From contig NC_133122.1 of NCBI RefSeq assembly GCF_033568475.1, positions 67,851,442-67,915,441 on the forward strand: DNA of 64,000 nucleotides. The letters run 5' to 3'. Within the stretch, counting starts at the first letter, position 1. Each line of letters begins with the position of its first letter. The notes under the pieces were generated by a model. It made no database searches. It was not told the DNA's origin and was given only the letters and a program-made list of their open reading frames with translations. Shown piece after piece: positions 22,801 to 35,035 of this stretch. The stretch comes from Henckelia pumila. Taxonomy: Eukaryota > Streptophyta > Magnoliopsida > Lamiales > Gesneriaceae. The position numbers and the translations under genes were made by a program.

Positions 22801-25800
22801 AGTCTTCAGCCACATCAATTTACAAGCTGGATGATACACGGCTCTATTACTCGACTTCTGCATTAATATTGGAACCACATTTTAATTCTATGTTGCTCAT
22901 CAGGTTTCCACCAACATACGTACAATAACTGATGTTGAATTTCTGCAACTCCATCACCAGCATAACCAGAGTTTGGATGAGCTTCAACATTCAAATGTCC
23001 ATTATTCCTACACCATACATTTTTTAGGAGATGTTTAAATGAACATAAGCAAGTATTCTCAAGGAAGCCCTCCAATGTACAACCTTAGGTTTCTGCACAA
23101 TTGACGTACAAGTTCCACAGCAAATGCTGTATCAGGTTTTGTAGCATTTAAAATTTTAAAAATAAACAGTCGAGGAGGCCGACTGATCGACCATACTGTG
23201 ATGAGTCCTCAAAACATTTATCCATCTTTATACCAAAAACCAAAGTGGAGATCCACGGGGGTGCTTTCAAGTTTGCACCAAAGTGATCCAGTCTCTTGTA
23301 AAAGTTCAAGTGCATACTTACTTCAAGACATATTAATACCTTATTACCTTATTTGACCATCCCTATCCCTAGAAAGTATCTAGGTCATCCCATATCTTGT
23401 CACAAAAGAACTTTTAAGATAGTCTTTGACGTCTCCTATGCCGGTAATGTCACTACTTGTCAATAGAAATATCAACATAAAAACTAGTACAACTGGTCTA
23501 AACAAACCATCAGGAACAAAAGTAGAATGATCTGACTGGCAATGACGAAACCCACCGAACATCATCACACTGCTGATTTTTTTCATACCAAGTCTGGGAT
23601 TTTGTTTCAAGCCATGCATAAGCTCGATTAAGTTTGCACACCGTTTTTACACCCCACACAACATATTCTGTTGTTCCATAAACAATCTTCTACGAAGTCA
23701 CCACACATTAAGGTACTATTGACATTCTAGTTGAAAGACGGGTCACTCCCAAATCACAGCAGCAGAGAAAGATATGAATTGAATTCATATGAGCAAAAGC
23801 AGAAATTGTCTCAAAGTAATCTACACCATATGTACGTGCGATTCTGTACCTAAGGAGAGTTATAGAGGAACTCAAAAGACCAGCGAGTTGGCCTATAATG
23901 TGGTAACAAAGCATATCAATATTGCTCATAATTCAGTTTACACGACGAAAGAAAGCATGTTGAATTGGACAAAGACTTTGTAAAGGAGAAACTTGAAGAA
24001 TGAATTATTTGCACTACATTCGTTCCAACTACATTTCAAGTAGCAGGCGCTTACCCAGGAGTCTTTCAAGTAAATATTTTGAAGTTCAGAGCCAACTTGA
24101 AGTGGGTGCTGACAAATTATCAGATTTAACAAGTTAGTTAAGCTTGAGATTTTATTTTATTTTATTTGGTTTCAATAAAAATTGGTGCATAAAAGTTGTA
24201 ATTAAGATATTTCCTGTGATTAGATAGATGATTTTCTTCTATATAAATGTGTACTCTCAAATAAAGAACGGTATGAATGAAAATTAATTTATCTTCTTAC
24301 ACACTGCATTAATCTCTTTTCCATGGGAATAAATGCAAGTTCCCATGTCCCACGAGAGCCTAGATTTGGTTAAGCATCTCTGTTGTAATGTTGAGAAGAA
24401 ACAAAGTGAATTGATAAGTTGAGGTTTGTAGATTATCTCCCCGTACAAGGAGAGACAAAATTGGTGGACTTACAAAGACAAAAACCTAAAGTCCACATCC
24501 CATATTAGATCCAATTTTATTCTTCAACATTGTATAACTACTCTCTAGCATCAATAAAAACGCTTTCAAGAAAACCTAGAAAACCTCTTCAACTGGATTT
24601 CAACCAAGGTTTAACATGGATCGAGTGAGCACATTTAACATGGACAATTCGACCAACCCTGGACAACAGGACATGTGTTGCCAGTGTTTCAAATTTTGGG
24701 GCTATGGTATTAGAGACTCAAACCGTTAAGAGATGGTTTACACCAGCTCCTAATTGGTTGAGCTGACAGTGCAAAAGGGTTGATGAACTTATGTTTATGG
24801 GAGAGATGGTCCAAGATCATTACAGTAACGTCATTTTAGCATCAAAGAATTTTCAGGATATAAATCAAAGTATTTTTGCAGAATGTTATGGTATACAGTA
24901 CCTCCACAAGAAATTAACTTCGTGCCTAAATGGATGGAAAGTACTACTTCGTCTCCTTTAGGAATGCTCCAAACATCTGCTGGTAAATAGGATCTAATGT
25001 GTGTAACATGTCGACGATTTTCTCACAAGGGCAGGTAATATAGTGCATATGCTTTAGCCAACTTGACTTTTTGCAACCACGAGAGATAAATTAAGGGAGG
25101 ACATTCGTATATAGGTACCATATACCCTTACCCGAAATACCCTATCTAGTTGGGTAATTTTTTAAAGTGGGTTTTCAGCATTACCTAAACCCGAATTGTA
25201 CAAGTCGGGGCCAATGATCGGTGGGAAAAGTCCTATCTGATACCCCATCAAGCCCGCATGCAATTAAAATTAATAATAAATATATTGGTCTCCAAATCGA
25301 TTAAATGCAATATTAAATATATTTCACCCAATCAAGGACAAAATATGATTTCCTTGGAGTTTGAGTTAATATTTTTTCCCATGATTTAATGAAGTTCCTC
25401 ACATCATTTTCTTTTTATTTTATCTGGACAAATTCAAATATATTATAATACAAATATAATAGATTTTTCAAGTAAATACAACTTTCAATCACAACATTAC
25501 GAAAGAAAGAATCAAACAGATATTATACTCAAATAACAAATTTACAGGAAGGATACCAATTCAAAATTTTAGTTTCAAAACCAAATTAAACCAAGACCAA
25601 AAGCTTATGATCATTACCTTTATTTTATTTATTTTCTAAGATATTCTTTTAAATTTTGCGGCTGAGAAGTATATCAACGCATGAAAGTTCCTGTTAAAAT
25701 ATATCATCTCATTTATCATGGCATCATTACTATAAATGTGTTATCAGCAAATTATTAGAATATAGATTTTACCTCTGGTAGTTCATAAATTCAGTCATAA

Positions 25801-28800
25801 TATAATCACATGATCAACATGTGTAATAAACACATATATCCTCCGCTAATACGTATGGCAAATGATATAAATTATTTGTATATTTAAAATAATGAAATTA
25901 TATTATTTAACAAATGATAAAACGATATTGTAGTAGTAAACATGGCAGGATTTCTACCCCTTCTTCTACAAACAATTGGAAATAAATTCAACCACACCAT
26001 TCATTCAAACAAATACAAATAATAAATAATCCATATTATTATCAAGAAATCTAGCTCTAAGAATACTTGGTTGGAGACTAAATCATTAGGTTTTTTCCCC
26101 TAAATGTGGTTACTAATGATTGGTTACCCAACCTTGTTGGGGTATACTTGGGTATTTCTTCCCTATCCAATATGTCAAGTACCCAATCTGACAATACCCG
26201 ACACGTTCACGTGATTCTAGTAGAAGCTCCTCATGATAATATCCAAACTTGCCGAAAGTTGAATAAGATTGGACTTCCTTTTGTTGGGACAAGCCATGTA
26301 CTCAACTAATTCTTTAAACTTTGTTCAGAGGTTTTGATTTAATCCCCTCTCTTGTAGATTTTGTAATTTCTTTTATATTTACTAAAGTTCCACGTCAAAC
26401 CTAATGCCACCCCAGGTGGTGGTCTCTCTTAAAATAAATACTTGGATTGTATGCCTTAGGCCATCAAGGAAAGTACCCACAACATAAATCAGCTTCAGTT
26501 CTTGCTATTAACATAATCCTTCATCTGTCCATCAATTTGGGGGAAAGGAAAAGACATGCAGGGTCACCTATTCACCAAGCAGTGCATTTATAAACTTTTT
26601 ATGACTAGAACACAATTAAAGAATGATGCAACAAAGTAAAAGATACATGTATGGACAACGTTGGAAATAAAAATAATGAGGAAAACAATTTTTATTGATA
26701 GTGAGGTAAAGAAAACAACAGAAACTCCAGGATCCTCCATAAAGATACAACTTACGAGTGTAGGGTCATCTTCTTCATTCCATATTCCTTGGACAATAAA
26801 TGAGAGCAAGCGCTGCTTTAAACCACTCAAGAAAGAAACCTCTTGAATTTGGACCTGATGCAAACCATTTTCATGAGTGTCATCCTGGTTCACTCCATTT
26901 ACACTTGATCTTGTCATATACTGGTGAATAAAATTGTCTGTGAGACTAACATATTAAACAAATTATCAACAAGAATGCATAATAACATGAACAAAAATCT
27001 TAAAAAGAAAACATATCAAGTTCTTCAACCCTCTCAATGCTAAGTCTCATCTTGAAATCATATGCCAAACAACAATCCAACTGCTTAATGAAGAAATCGG
27101 TTTTAAAGTAGTTTTTGGTATGGCGCTAGCTGTTCTGAGCATTTATAAATAAGATTTGCCAATCTAAAGTGGCATGTACCTTCCACAAGTAAATTCCTTT
27201 AAGCAAATGCATGAATGTTGTGAGACTTAAAAAGGATAAAAAAGATTAAGATTCGTTTTCCAAACTTCCCTAAGGCTATGTTCCAATCCAAAAAGCAAGT
27301 AGGGAGTGCTGTCTTAAATCAATGTATCCTCCAACTAATATTACACAACTGTGTGCGACAAAGATATGTTTAGCAAAACTTTAATGACGTCAACGAAGCA
27401 ATAAGCACAGTTAAAGAAGAAATACAAAACACCATATAACTTTAATGATTATTTCAACAGTCTTAGGCAACACCACTTGCCTGGGCACTGGAATTAAGAA
27501 AAAGCTCATCATCTTCACGACAAAATTCCCCAATTGCCCGTACATCGACAAAGACGCCAGAATCTCTAATCTGGATAATGTGTATTCTCTGATAACGGAG
27601 GGACACTACAGCCAATAAATCATCATACAAGAAAACACCCATGCTATGTGCTAAATTGATATAATCATTGCGGAAAATCCTCTCATCGAGTATTACTCCA
27701 TCTTCCAATCTATTTGGATCCGTTCAAACCAAAAAAATCAAAGTTTAGTCATATAAATGTCACAGTACTAAGAACTCGACAAATATATTACACACCTCAC
27801 AAGATGAAAGGTTATCTTTTCAATGGACGGGACACCTTGAATCGCACCCCCAACAGCAGGTGCATCGTGGATTTGAGCAGAAGAAGTCGCAAAAATTCCA
27901 AACTGATTTCTCTCTGTGTAAAGAAAGAAATCTTTGCAAATGAGCTCGCCAGTGGATGCAAGAGTAACGTTATATAATCGAGTGAAGAAGCTCTCAAATT
28001 TGCTGGCTTTAGAAGGAAGATCCTGAGCATCACAATATTGGTCTTTGCAAGAAAATGAGAGCCAAGTTGTTCTGTAAACAATGAGATCCTGATGATTCCG
28101 GCTGAAAGTTATGAGGTATTGTCCATCGTCACTGAATTTACGAAATAGAAGGTCTGGGCACTCAATGTCGTAAATAGTATGACTTGGAACTATGTTTTCG
28201 TAAAATCGTCTGGCGCAATGGACCTGGAACCAGTAAATGGTTTAGAGTTCATGATGTAGCTAGGCTATTGGAATATACTAATGATCCAGTAAAATTCTCA
28301 AACAATAAGAGAATATCAAGTTTGTTGTCTTTATAGAGGTTGTGATCATGACGATTTTGTCCTTTGCATAAACAAAGAGAACCTTATTAATACAGCTGAA
28401 GGATATAAGGCACTATACCTTGTCACTGAACTTAAAAAAACTAAAAGGTTTTGGAATTCAATATTAAAGGGTATGCATAAGAAAATCGATGTTGTAAAAT
28501 CATCCAACACCAGGATCTGAGGAAAGTAAACAGCTATGCAAATCTAAACGTCAGTCTTTGCTATCAAACAGTGATAGAGATCCAGAAATTTCACATCACT
28601 ATCTGCATAATACTTGAACGAGTCAAAAAAAGTGCAATCTTTCCCAAAAACCATGTGACCATACTGTTCAAATTCTTCAAGCAATGACAAAGCATTGAAA
28701 GTTTGAGCACAATTTTGGCTAACTTCTTGTATGCACCAATCTTGATGATCTTCATATTCTCTGGATAAATTAGAGCTCAAGACTCTTGATTATTAAATGT

Positions 28801-29274
28801 ATAAAAGTGGTCAATGTCCAAGTCCACACACTCCATTCAGGAATCAGTAAAGCAAGCTAATTCAATCACGACACAATTAACTCGCATTTTACACTGCCCA
28901 GTCAGTCATCCCAATTCCCAAGTCAAGCAATGATGAATCCATAACTCAAGAAAGTGTAATCCTACTACCACCCAAATCCAATTCACCAATTCAACGCTAC
29001 AGAGCACCAAATGGCTCGTTTGCAACAAGAACGACCCTAATATTGGTCAAAACTCCAACTAATCAAGCTCAAAGACTTTGACCCAATTCACAACATCATT
29101 TTTTGTCACAGAAAAATCATCAAAAACCTATAGGATCCGCAACAAACCGATAAAAATGAGTACGAACAGAAAACGCAGAAACCCATAAAGAAAAGAAAGT
29201 ACACTGGTGCCAGGAGCAGGGGTAAAAATCTGGCGCTCGAAAACTCGGGCCGCAACATTGTTGCTTCTAAACAT
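19801..29274 (-). CDS. DET1: DET1, light-mediated development repressor (11 exons)
   Basis: Exons in coding order: 29203-29274, 27796-28223, 27481-27709, 26756-26920, 22099-22167, 21906-21962, 21140-21220, 20879-21043, 20664-20759, 20061-20160, 19801-19940. They sum to 1602 nt, 533 residues plus stop, with matching phases and no internal stop. It reads MFRSNNVAARVFERQ at the start, RRFYENIVP, TFSRNHQDLIVYR, FLYDDLLAVVSLRYQRIH, FCREDDELFLNSS, KQRLLSFI, HPAFFAVYNMETTEIVAFYQ, SRRQPNILKFKIKPG, and ends NIHFRR. Arabidopsis DET1 is slightly longer (543). Family knowledge: DET1 is a nuclear protein that represses photomorphogenesis in the COP10-DDB1-DET1 complex with CUL4. Introns are GT-AG except intron 3, which has a GC donor. 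Intron 4 (22168-26755) is 4.6 kb and carries Copia remnants. Intron 1 carries an exon-2-like copy. An open, in-frame stretch upstream of 29274 has no ATG. Confidence 0.95.
22863..23929 (-). mobile_element. Decayed Copia reverse transcriptase/RNase H in DET1 intron 4
   Basis: On the minus strand, in 5'-3' order, 23708-23929 reads ARTYGVDYFETISAFAHMNS, 23380-23619 reads HGLKQNPRLG and FRHCQSDHSTFV then DITGIGDVKDYLKSSFVT, and 22863-23075 reads NNGHLNVEAHPNSGYAGD. These are the RT and RNase H core of Ty1/Copia elements, in order but broken by stops and frameshifts. It has the same orientation as DET1. LTR ends were not identified; minus-strand sequence around 24160-24400 may be LTR-derived. Confidence 0.85.
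24400..26755. other. Rest of DET1 intron 4
   Basis: AT-rich intron. 25100-25210 and 26120-26200 carry opposing TACCC/GGGTA-rich stretches that resemble the ends of a decayed hAT-type repeat. No coding potential is supported. Confidence 0.4.
28345..28507 (-). pseudogene. Decayed duplicate of part of DET1 exon 2 in intron 1
   Basis: This stretch aligns colinearly with the 5' part of exon 2 (about 28040-28223). Shared landmarks on the plus strand are GCTGAAGGATAT versus GCTGAAAGTTAT, CTTGTCACTGAACTT versus ATCGTCACTGAATTT, and TGTAAAATCATC versus CGTAAAATCGTC. Identity is roughly 60-65% by eye. The frame is destroyed, and it lies about 120 bp upstream of exon 2 in gene orientation. It is an old partial exon duplication, not a usable exon. 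The open stretch next to it (28544-28780, minus) has no ATG and no recognised motif. Confidence 0.65.
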
Positions 29275-30757
29275 TAATTTCCACGCAAAGATCCTCTCTT
29301 TCCTTATCTTTTCCAAACTTATCCACTCATTCTTCTCCAAGCCATGTACAAAAAGCTTAGGCTCCAAACCCCACGAGCAGTTTACTGACTACTGTCGGCT
29401 TCTGCGTGCATATATTTGTAAAGCGGCGAATTGGGTTTGCTGAGTGGCGACCTGCGGAGGATTTTGATTGGCGAAACTGGGAAGAAAACAGCTCAAGGGA
29501 TGGGCGTGATTTGTACGTGTAAAAGTGAAACAGTGGGTGTGAGAGAAACAGTGTACTTTTTGGTTGCGATGTATTTAGTCCACAGATATGTGTCGAGGGA
29601 AATTGACAACGTTGTATCCATCTCCGCTGCACAAATTTTGAGGCCGTCTACTTCCAAAACCACCCGTTATACAAGTTCCTAACATGTTACACTCTCCAAA
29701 CTCTCTTTTACCAAAATGACTATTTGTTAAAATGGTGTTTTCGTTAAGGTGGTCAAGTGGTTAATAAGTCAGTCCAACACATAACGATCTGGACATAACA
29801 TTAGGTCTGAGTTCTTGCCTATTAGCATATTCAATAGTGGGTTATATCTAACTTCAATCCCAAAAGTTGTTTAAGTTCATGTATATAGCTTTCAAAAAGT
29901 TCATCCAACTAATGTGCAACATGACATTAAATGTCGCTCTCACTTATTTCTCTTATAATATTTACCTTGAAATAATGAGAATATGATGGTGTGCTTTGCA
30001 TAATTTGAAGTTTACTCGGTACACACTTAAATATAACATCAATAGGCTACATCATTATAAAACAAAATGAGATAATTTGAATAATATAATATAATTATCA
30101 ATCATTTACGTTGCAAAACTCTGAAACTAAATAGATAACTAAAGTTGCAATAAAATAGGTAGATGATTAACAAAAATGATTGTGTGCTTCAAACTATCTG
30201 ATTTAGTACAACTAAATTGCCCCTAAACTTTCTCTTGTAGTTGTTGTAGTTGCAGGCAATTAGCAATAGGCTAGATAGGGGTGGTGATGGTAAGCCACCA
30301 CCCAATTTCTTTTTTTTATGTATGTTTTTTTTCCAAAATTTGATATAAAAATAAATTAAATCAGTAACCTTATAAACAAACCTCGTAAATGAATCTCCAA
30401 TTCAAGTTTAAAATTTTAAATTTTATAATATACATATATATACACCTATATGCATGCCAAGAAATTGTCTTATTTGTATGCGCCAAGGTGCCCAGCTAAA
30501 GCCAAAGATAAATTCAATATCATCGGAGTCGTGAGCAGAGAAAGCCTTGTCTACCACTCCTAGGTCATACCCTAATCGAGAGCTAGCTAGAAAGAAAAGA
30601 CATTATCGCTATCAACTCTCGCTCTCGACTTTATAACTGGCTAATTCGACACGAAACGAAGAGGAAAGCAAGCAACTCTATAGACAGATATCCATCAAGC
30701 TCTTTATAACATAGACACACATTTCTTCTCAGCTTCTTTTTTTTAAAAAAAATCATA
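29275..30757. other. DET1 upstream region and intergenic DNA
   Basis: 29275-29700 should hold the DET1 5' UTR and promoter. An out-of-frame upstream ATG on the minus strand lies near 29342-29344. 29749-29830 has a tRNA-like head (GTGGTCAAGTGGTTAAT, then GGTCTGAGTTCTTGCC) that may be a decayed SINE. The remainder up to element A is AT-rich and unrecognised. Confidence 0.4.
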
Positions 30758-30762
30758 ATTAT

Positions 30763-31812
30763 TGATAAGTGCATTTTATGCACTTAATTTCGTTATGATT
30801 TTAATTGAATTTTGCGTTGTTCGAGCGGTTTAATACGGTTTCGTTGTTGTTTATGTGTATGAAGAGACATTCATGAGTTGGTGAATTTATAGATAAAAGA
30901 AGAAGAAATTGAAGAAGGAAATCTGCTAAATTTCTCGCAGCTGTGTCAAAGTCTGAAAATAATTGAGAAAAGAATGGCGCATATGCGTGAGAAGTGACGC
31001 AGAAGCGGAGAAAGACAGAGATTTGAGAGATTCAAAGGTGCATATGCGGTAAAATAGGTGCATATGCGGCAAAACCCAGAAACTTGAAAGGTAAAATAGG
31101 TGTATATGCGGCTAAAAATTGTGCAGAAGCGTGAGAAGGCAGAAACTTGGAAAAGAAAAGAGCGCATATGCGGTCTAATCCCATGCATCTGCGTGAAAGT
31201 CCAGCAACTGAAGAACGAAGAAAAGCGCATATGCGCCCTCTCAACACGCATCTGCGGGAAACTGAAGATAGTGCATATCTGCATAATTTTTGAAATCGAT
31301 TAGAATTTTGGGAATATCTTTGAACTCAAGATTAATGGGCTTTTATGGGCTTGGAAGCAAGATATAAAATGAGGAATTTTTCAGATACGCCGAGATTCAG
31401 AATTTTTGCAGGGAACGAGTCGGCGATTGGAATTTATTGGATTGCACAAGAGCTCAAGAACCCGGTACAAAGATGGAAGACGGCGGCATCCGGCAACAGA
31501 AAAGTTTAATTCTACTTCGTTCTAGTTTTTCTTTGAACTCTATTTTTCTAGTTTTATGGATTGTTGGAAAAACAAGTTTTATTTGATTTTAATTTTGTTA
31601 TGAACTAATTTCTTAGTTTAAAGGTAGACGGATCTTGACTGGAAACCATGATTGAAATATTTTGATTTATATATTTGAATTCTTTGCACAATTTATTTGT
31701 GTTTTCCTGATTTTAATGCTTTTAATTTACTGGCTTGATTTATATATTTGAATTCTTTGCACAGTTTATTTGTATTTTCCTGATTTTAATGCTTTCAATT
31801 TACTGGCCATAG
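30763..31812 (+). repeat. Element A 5' LTR (truncated by element B)
   Basis: Matches the 3' LTR from its first base to GGCCATAG (43333), where element B starts. A TATA box TATAAAA lies at 31363-31369. It contains a ~78-bp tandem duplication (about 31661-31738 and 31739-31811) that is single copy in the 3' LTR. The last ~565 bp of the LTR are missing. Confidence 0.88.
30970..31290 (+). promoter_or_regulatory. CATATGCG-type word array in the element A LTR
   Basis: About a dozen words of the types GCATATGCG, GCATCTGCG and GCAGAAGCG are spaced irregularly upstream of the TATA box, so in U3. CATATG and CATCTG fit the E-box pattern CANNTG. The same lexicon recurs at 39275-39512 and in the 3' LTR at about 42570-42880. 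Confidence 0.7.
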
Positions 31813-32921
31813 TGTAGACAATTAAATTTGTTGACCTAAAATTATGGAAAGTGCAAAATGATATTAAATATCAATAAAAAATAATTGACTATTTATTGGA
31901 AAATTAATTTCCTACAAAAATAAATAGTTAATTAATTGATATTTTAATATATTTTGTGATCAAATCAAGATTTTAAATCAAATTTGCTTCTTGCAATAAG
32001 TGGAATGAAATACTAATATTTTTAGTATTTCAAATCAAATCTTGAATCAAATGGAAGAAAATACTAATATTTTTAGTATTTAAAATCAAATATTGTGATT
32101 AATGGAAGATAATCACCAAATGAATCATGAGGAGCCAATCAAATTGTGACACCTCATCAAATTAAAATGGTATGAATCTGCATCCTTCAGCTATAAATAG
32201 GGGCAGATGATCAACAAAAAACACAACACAGAAGACAAAGAAGCAGAGGAATAGAAGAATTCAAGACATTTCTCTCAAGTCAAATTCAAAAAATTCAAAG
32301 AAATCAAGAGAAGTTCAAAGTGTTCTTCTTCAAGTCCATCAAATTCAAGAAGATCAAGGCGTGATTCAAGGGATTAATTGCGTTCTTCTTCAAATATATT
32401 TAAATTCAATCAAATTCAAGAAGATCGTGTTCTTCATCAAATTCAAGAAGCTCGCATTCCTCAACAAATAAATCAAATTCAAGAAGATTGTGTTCTTCAA
32501 CAAATAAATCAAATTCAAGAAGTTCCTGTTCTTCATCAAATAAATCAAACTCAAGAAGATCGTGTTCTTCATCAAGTAAATCAAATTCAAGAAGATCTTG
32601 TTCTTCATCAAATTCAAGAAGTTTGTGTTCTTCACTAAATTCAAGATCACCAAAATTCAAGGCGCGATTTAAGGCATTCATCGCGTTCTTCTCAAATTTT
32701 GAAGGTTAATTCGATAACAAAGTGTGGACCCATCGAATTAACATTATCAAGATATCAAATCATCTTCCAAGAAGATCAAATGTTCAAGAACTTCAAATTG
32801 CACATTATTAAAGAGAAGAATCAAGGGATTATTTAGAGATTGTATTTACTAATATTTATTTAATTTACTATGTATCAATTTTCTATTTCTTAATTTTAAG
32901 AAATAAAGAATTTGAGCTGCA
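31813..32921 (+). repeat. Element B 5' LTR
   Basis: Starts TGTAGACAATT and ends GAGCTGCA just before the primer site. Bases 32376-32660 are an array of variants of AAATTCAAGAAGATCGTGTT plus CTTCATC, self-complementary in part (AAGAA...TTCTT). The array leaves open frames on both strands that are not genes. Confidence 0.75.
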
Positions 32922-32925
32922 AATT

Positions 32926-32943
32926 TTGGCACGCCCAGTGGGA
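32926..32943 (+). other. Element B primer-binding site
   Basis: TGGCACGCCCAGTGGGAC lies 4 nt after the LTR end. It starts with the TGG expected for pairing to a tRNA CCA end. The tRNA is not identified with certainty; an Arg-type tRNA, as reported for Tat/Ogre relatives, is possible. Confidence 0.6.
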
Positions 32944-33072
32944 CAGTCTCTACCCTTCATCTTTTCTCTTCGCCAAAAGTTTTAAATCATCATGTCCACC
33001 AATAAAAAGATCTCCAACATAAAAGTTTCTACTACGAAGTCAACTTAAAGTCTTGGAGTCGTCACAAGAAGT

Positions 33073-34552
33073 ATGTCGAAGAAGTTACAAGAATCTTCTG
33101 AGCAAGCTCGTTTCTTAGAAACCCATCAAAGCTCGCACATAGCACCCGTGATGGTGAAAAATGCCTCAACTTTAGAAGATCAAATAGCAAATCTGACAAA
33201 GGCAATTGAGGGACTCTCGAGACATGTTCAAGAACAAGACTCCCAAATTATAAAGTTGATGGACAAGATAGACCATGTTGATGCAAGTCGCATGGACAAA
33301 CAAGATGAAACTAATGGTGAAAATGAGTTGTCAATGAAGAAAAAGGGAAAGGAACATACTAAAGATTTACATTTTTCACCTGATGGGTCAGTTCCTGTAG
33401 ACCAGTTAAAAGACTTTATCATGGGTACTATCAAAGAAAAACTTGACGGAAGCTCCAAGTCATCTCTCACATATTCCAAGCCATACTCGCAAAAGATCGA
33501 TGACTTGAGGATGCCCACTGGATACCAACCTCCAAAGTTTCAGCAATTTGATGGCAAAGGAAATCCAAAGCAACATGTGGCTCATTTCATCGAGACATGT
33601 AACAATGCTGGGACATACGAAAATTACCTGCTCAAACAATTTTTTCGCTCACTAAAAGGAAATGCGTTTGACTGGTATACTGATCTGGAGCCATGCTCGA
33701 TTAATAGTTGGAATCAGCTAGAACAAGAATTTTTCAATCGCTTCTACAGTACTCGAAGAATAGTTAGCATGATTGAGCTAACAATCTCACGACAATGAAA
33801 AGAAGAGATCGTCATTGACTTTATCAATCGATGGAGAAATTTGAGTCTTAACTGCAAAGATCGATTGTCCAAATCTTCTGCAATTGAGATGTGCATCCAA
33901 GGTATGCATTGGGGACTTCGATTTATCCTTCAAGGAATCCAGCCAAAGACATTTGAAGAATTAGCTAGCCCATGACATGGAGTTGAGCATAACTACAAGT
34001 GGAGCGAAAGGGCCTCCAACTCAAGAATATCATAAAGCAAGAGAAACAAAAATTTCCATGAAAGGGGATGAGTATTTCACCAAGACCATGACCAAAGAAT
34101 ATATGGAAGTTAATGAAAATCCCGTCAAATTCAAGAGAAACACGACTGATAAAAGCAACCAAATGAAGGAAACATTTCGAGAAAGAGAGAAGAGATTGCT
34201 GACCTTGAAAGAGATGCAAGCAAAGCAATACCCCTTTCTTGACTCTTATGTTTCTGGGATATTTGATGATTTGGTTAAAGAGAATTTGATTGAATTGCCA
34301 GAAATGAAGCGACCTGAAGAAGCTGAATGAGTGGATGACCCAAAATATTACAAATATCATCGTCTGATTGGAAACCCTATTCATGATTGCTTTATATTCA
34401 AAGATAAAGTTATGCAGTTATCTCTCCAAGGAAAAATCACACTTGAAGAAGATAGTGCAATTGTAAACCAGGTCGAAGTCTCATGGAATGATGATGAAAG
34501 ACACAATAATGCAAAAATGGAAAACATCACCTCAAGTTATTTCATGTCATAG
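33073..34552 (+). pseudogene. Element B gag, broken
   Basis: The ATG at 33073 opens 241 codons, with a coiled-coil-like N-terminus (QIANLTKAIEGLSRHVQEQD) and the start of a retrotransposon gag core (FQQFDGKGNPKQHVAHFIET, LKGNAFDWYTDLEP). A stop at 33796-33798 interrupts the core, a further stop at 33973-33975 follows, and the next parts (about 33977-34330, then 34331-34552) continue gag homology in broken form. The zinc-knuckle-like part near 34350 has lost its first cysteine. The wording is typical of Tat-lineage gag. It is not functional. Confidence 0.8.
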
Positions 34553-35035
34553 ATGCCAAAACATCATACAAAATGTTGCTTGACCGACCATGGCTTCATG
34601 AAAATGGGATAGTTCTTTATACGTGGCATCAATGTTTCAAATATTGTCAAGATTAAGATTATAAAGAAAGTGTAGCTTCATGTCACCGAATCGAATATGA
34701 TGCTTTCTATGTCATTCTCCAAAAGATCCATGAATTAGAAGAACTCAAAGAGAAAGTATTGGAAGCCCAACAAGGACTTGAATGCTACCAAGCTTGTCTC
34801 TTTAGAGCTTTCAACAAGAAAGTGTGATCGCGCTCATTTCAAGCCAGTGATTTGGTACTCATAGTGAGAAGGCCTATCGTCACAATTCATCGAACTTGAA
34901 AAAAATTTTACATCAAAGTGGGATGGCCCGTATGTTGTCAAATAAATGTATACTAATGGCGCATACAGACCAGTGGGTGAAGATGGTTTAAGAATTGGTC
35001 CCATAAACGAGAAATTCTTAAAGCGTTACTATGCA
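34553..35035 (+). pseudogene. Element B protease piece joined to integrase tail
   Basis: 34553-34655 reads [10 protein letters not shown] and [10 protein letters not shown], the end of the Tat-type protease region. From about 34690 the reading matches the C-terminal integrase region: LEELKEKVLEAQQGLECYQA, RAFNKKV, SFQASDLVLIVRRPI, and finally FLKRYYA near 35035. Catalytic protease, RT, RNase H and the integrase core are missing between them. This indicates an internal deletion of several kilobases at about 34655-34690. Confidence 0.7.

Noticed and set aside
28544..28780. Possible extra DET1 exon or separate small gene in intron 1
   Set aside because: 78 open codons on the minus strand but no ATG (starts TTG), no recognised family, and the DET1 frame is complete without it.
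29275..29367. In-frame N-terminal extension of DET1 by 31 residues
   Set aside because: The frame is open but begins at TTG; the first ATG is at 29272-29274 and matches the known DET1 start.
32378..32709. Overlapping frames on both strands rich in IQED/EFDLF repeats
   Set aside because: They come from the short repeat array within the element B LTR.
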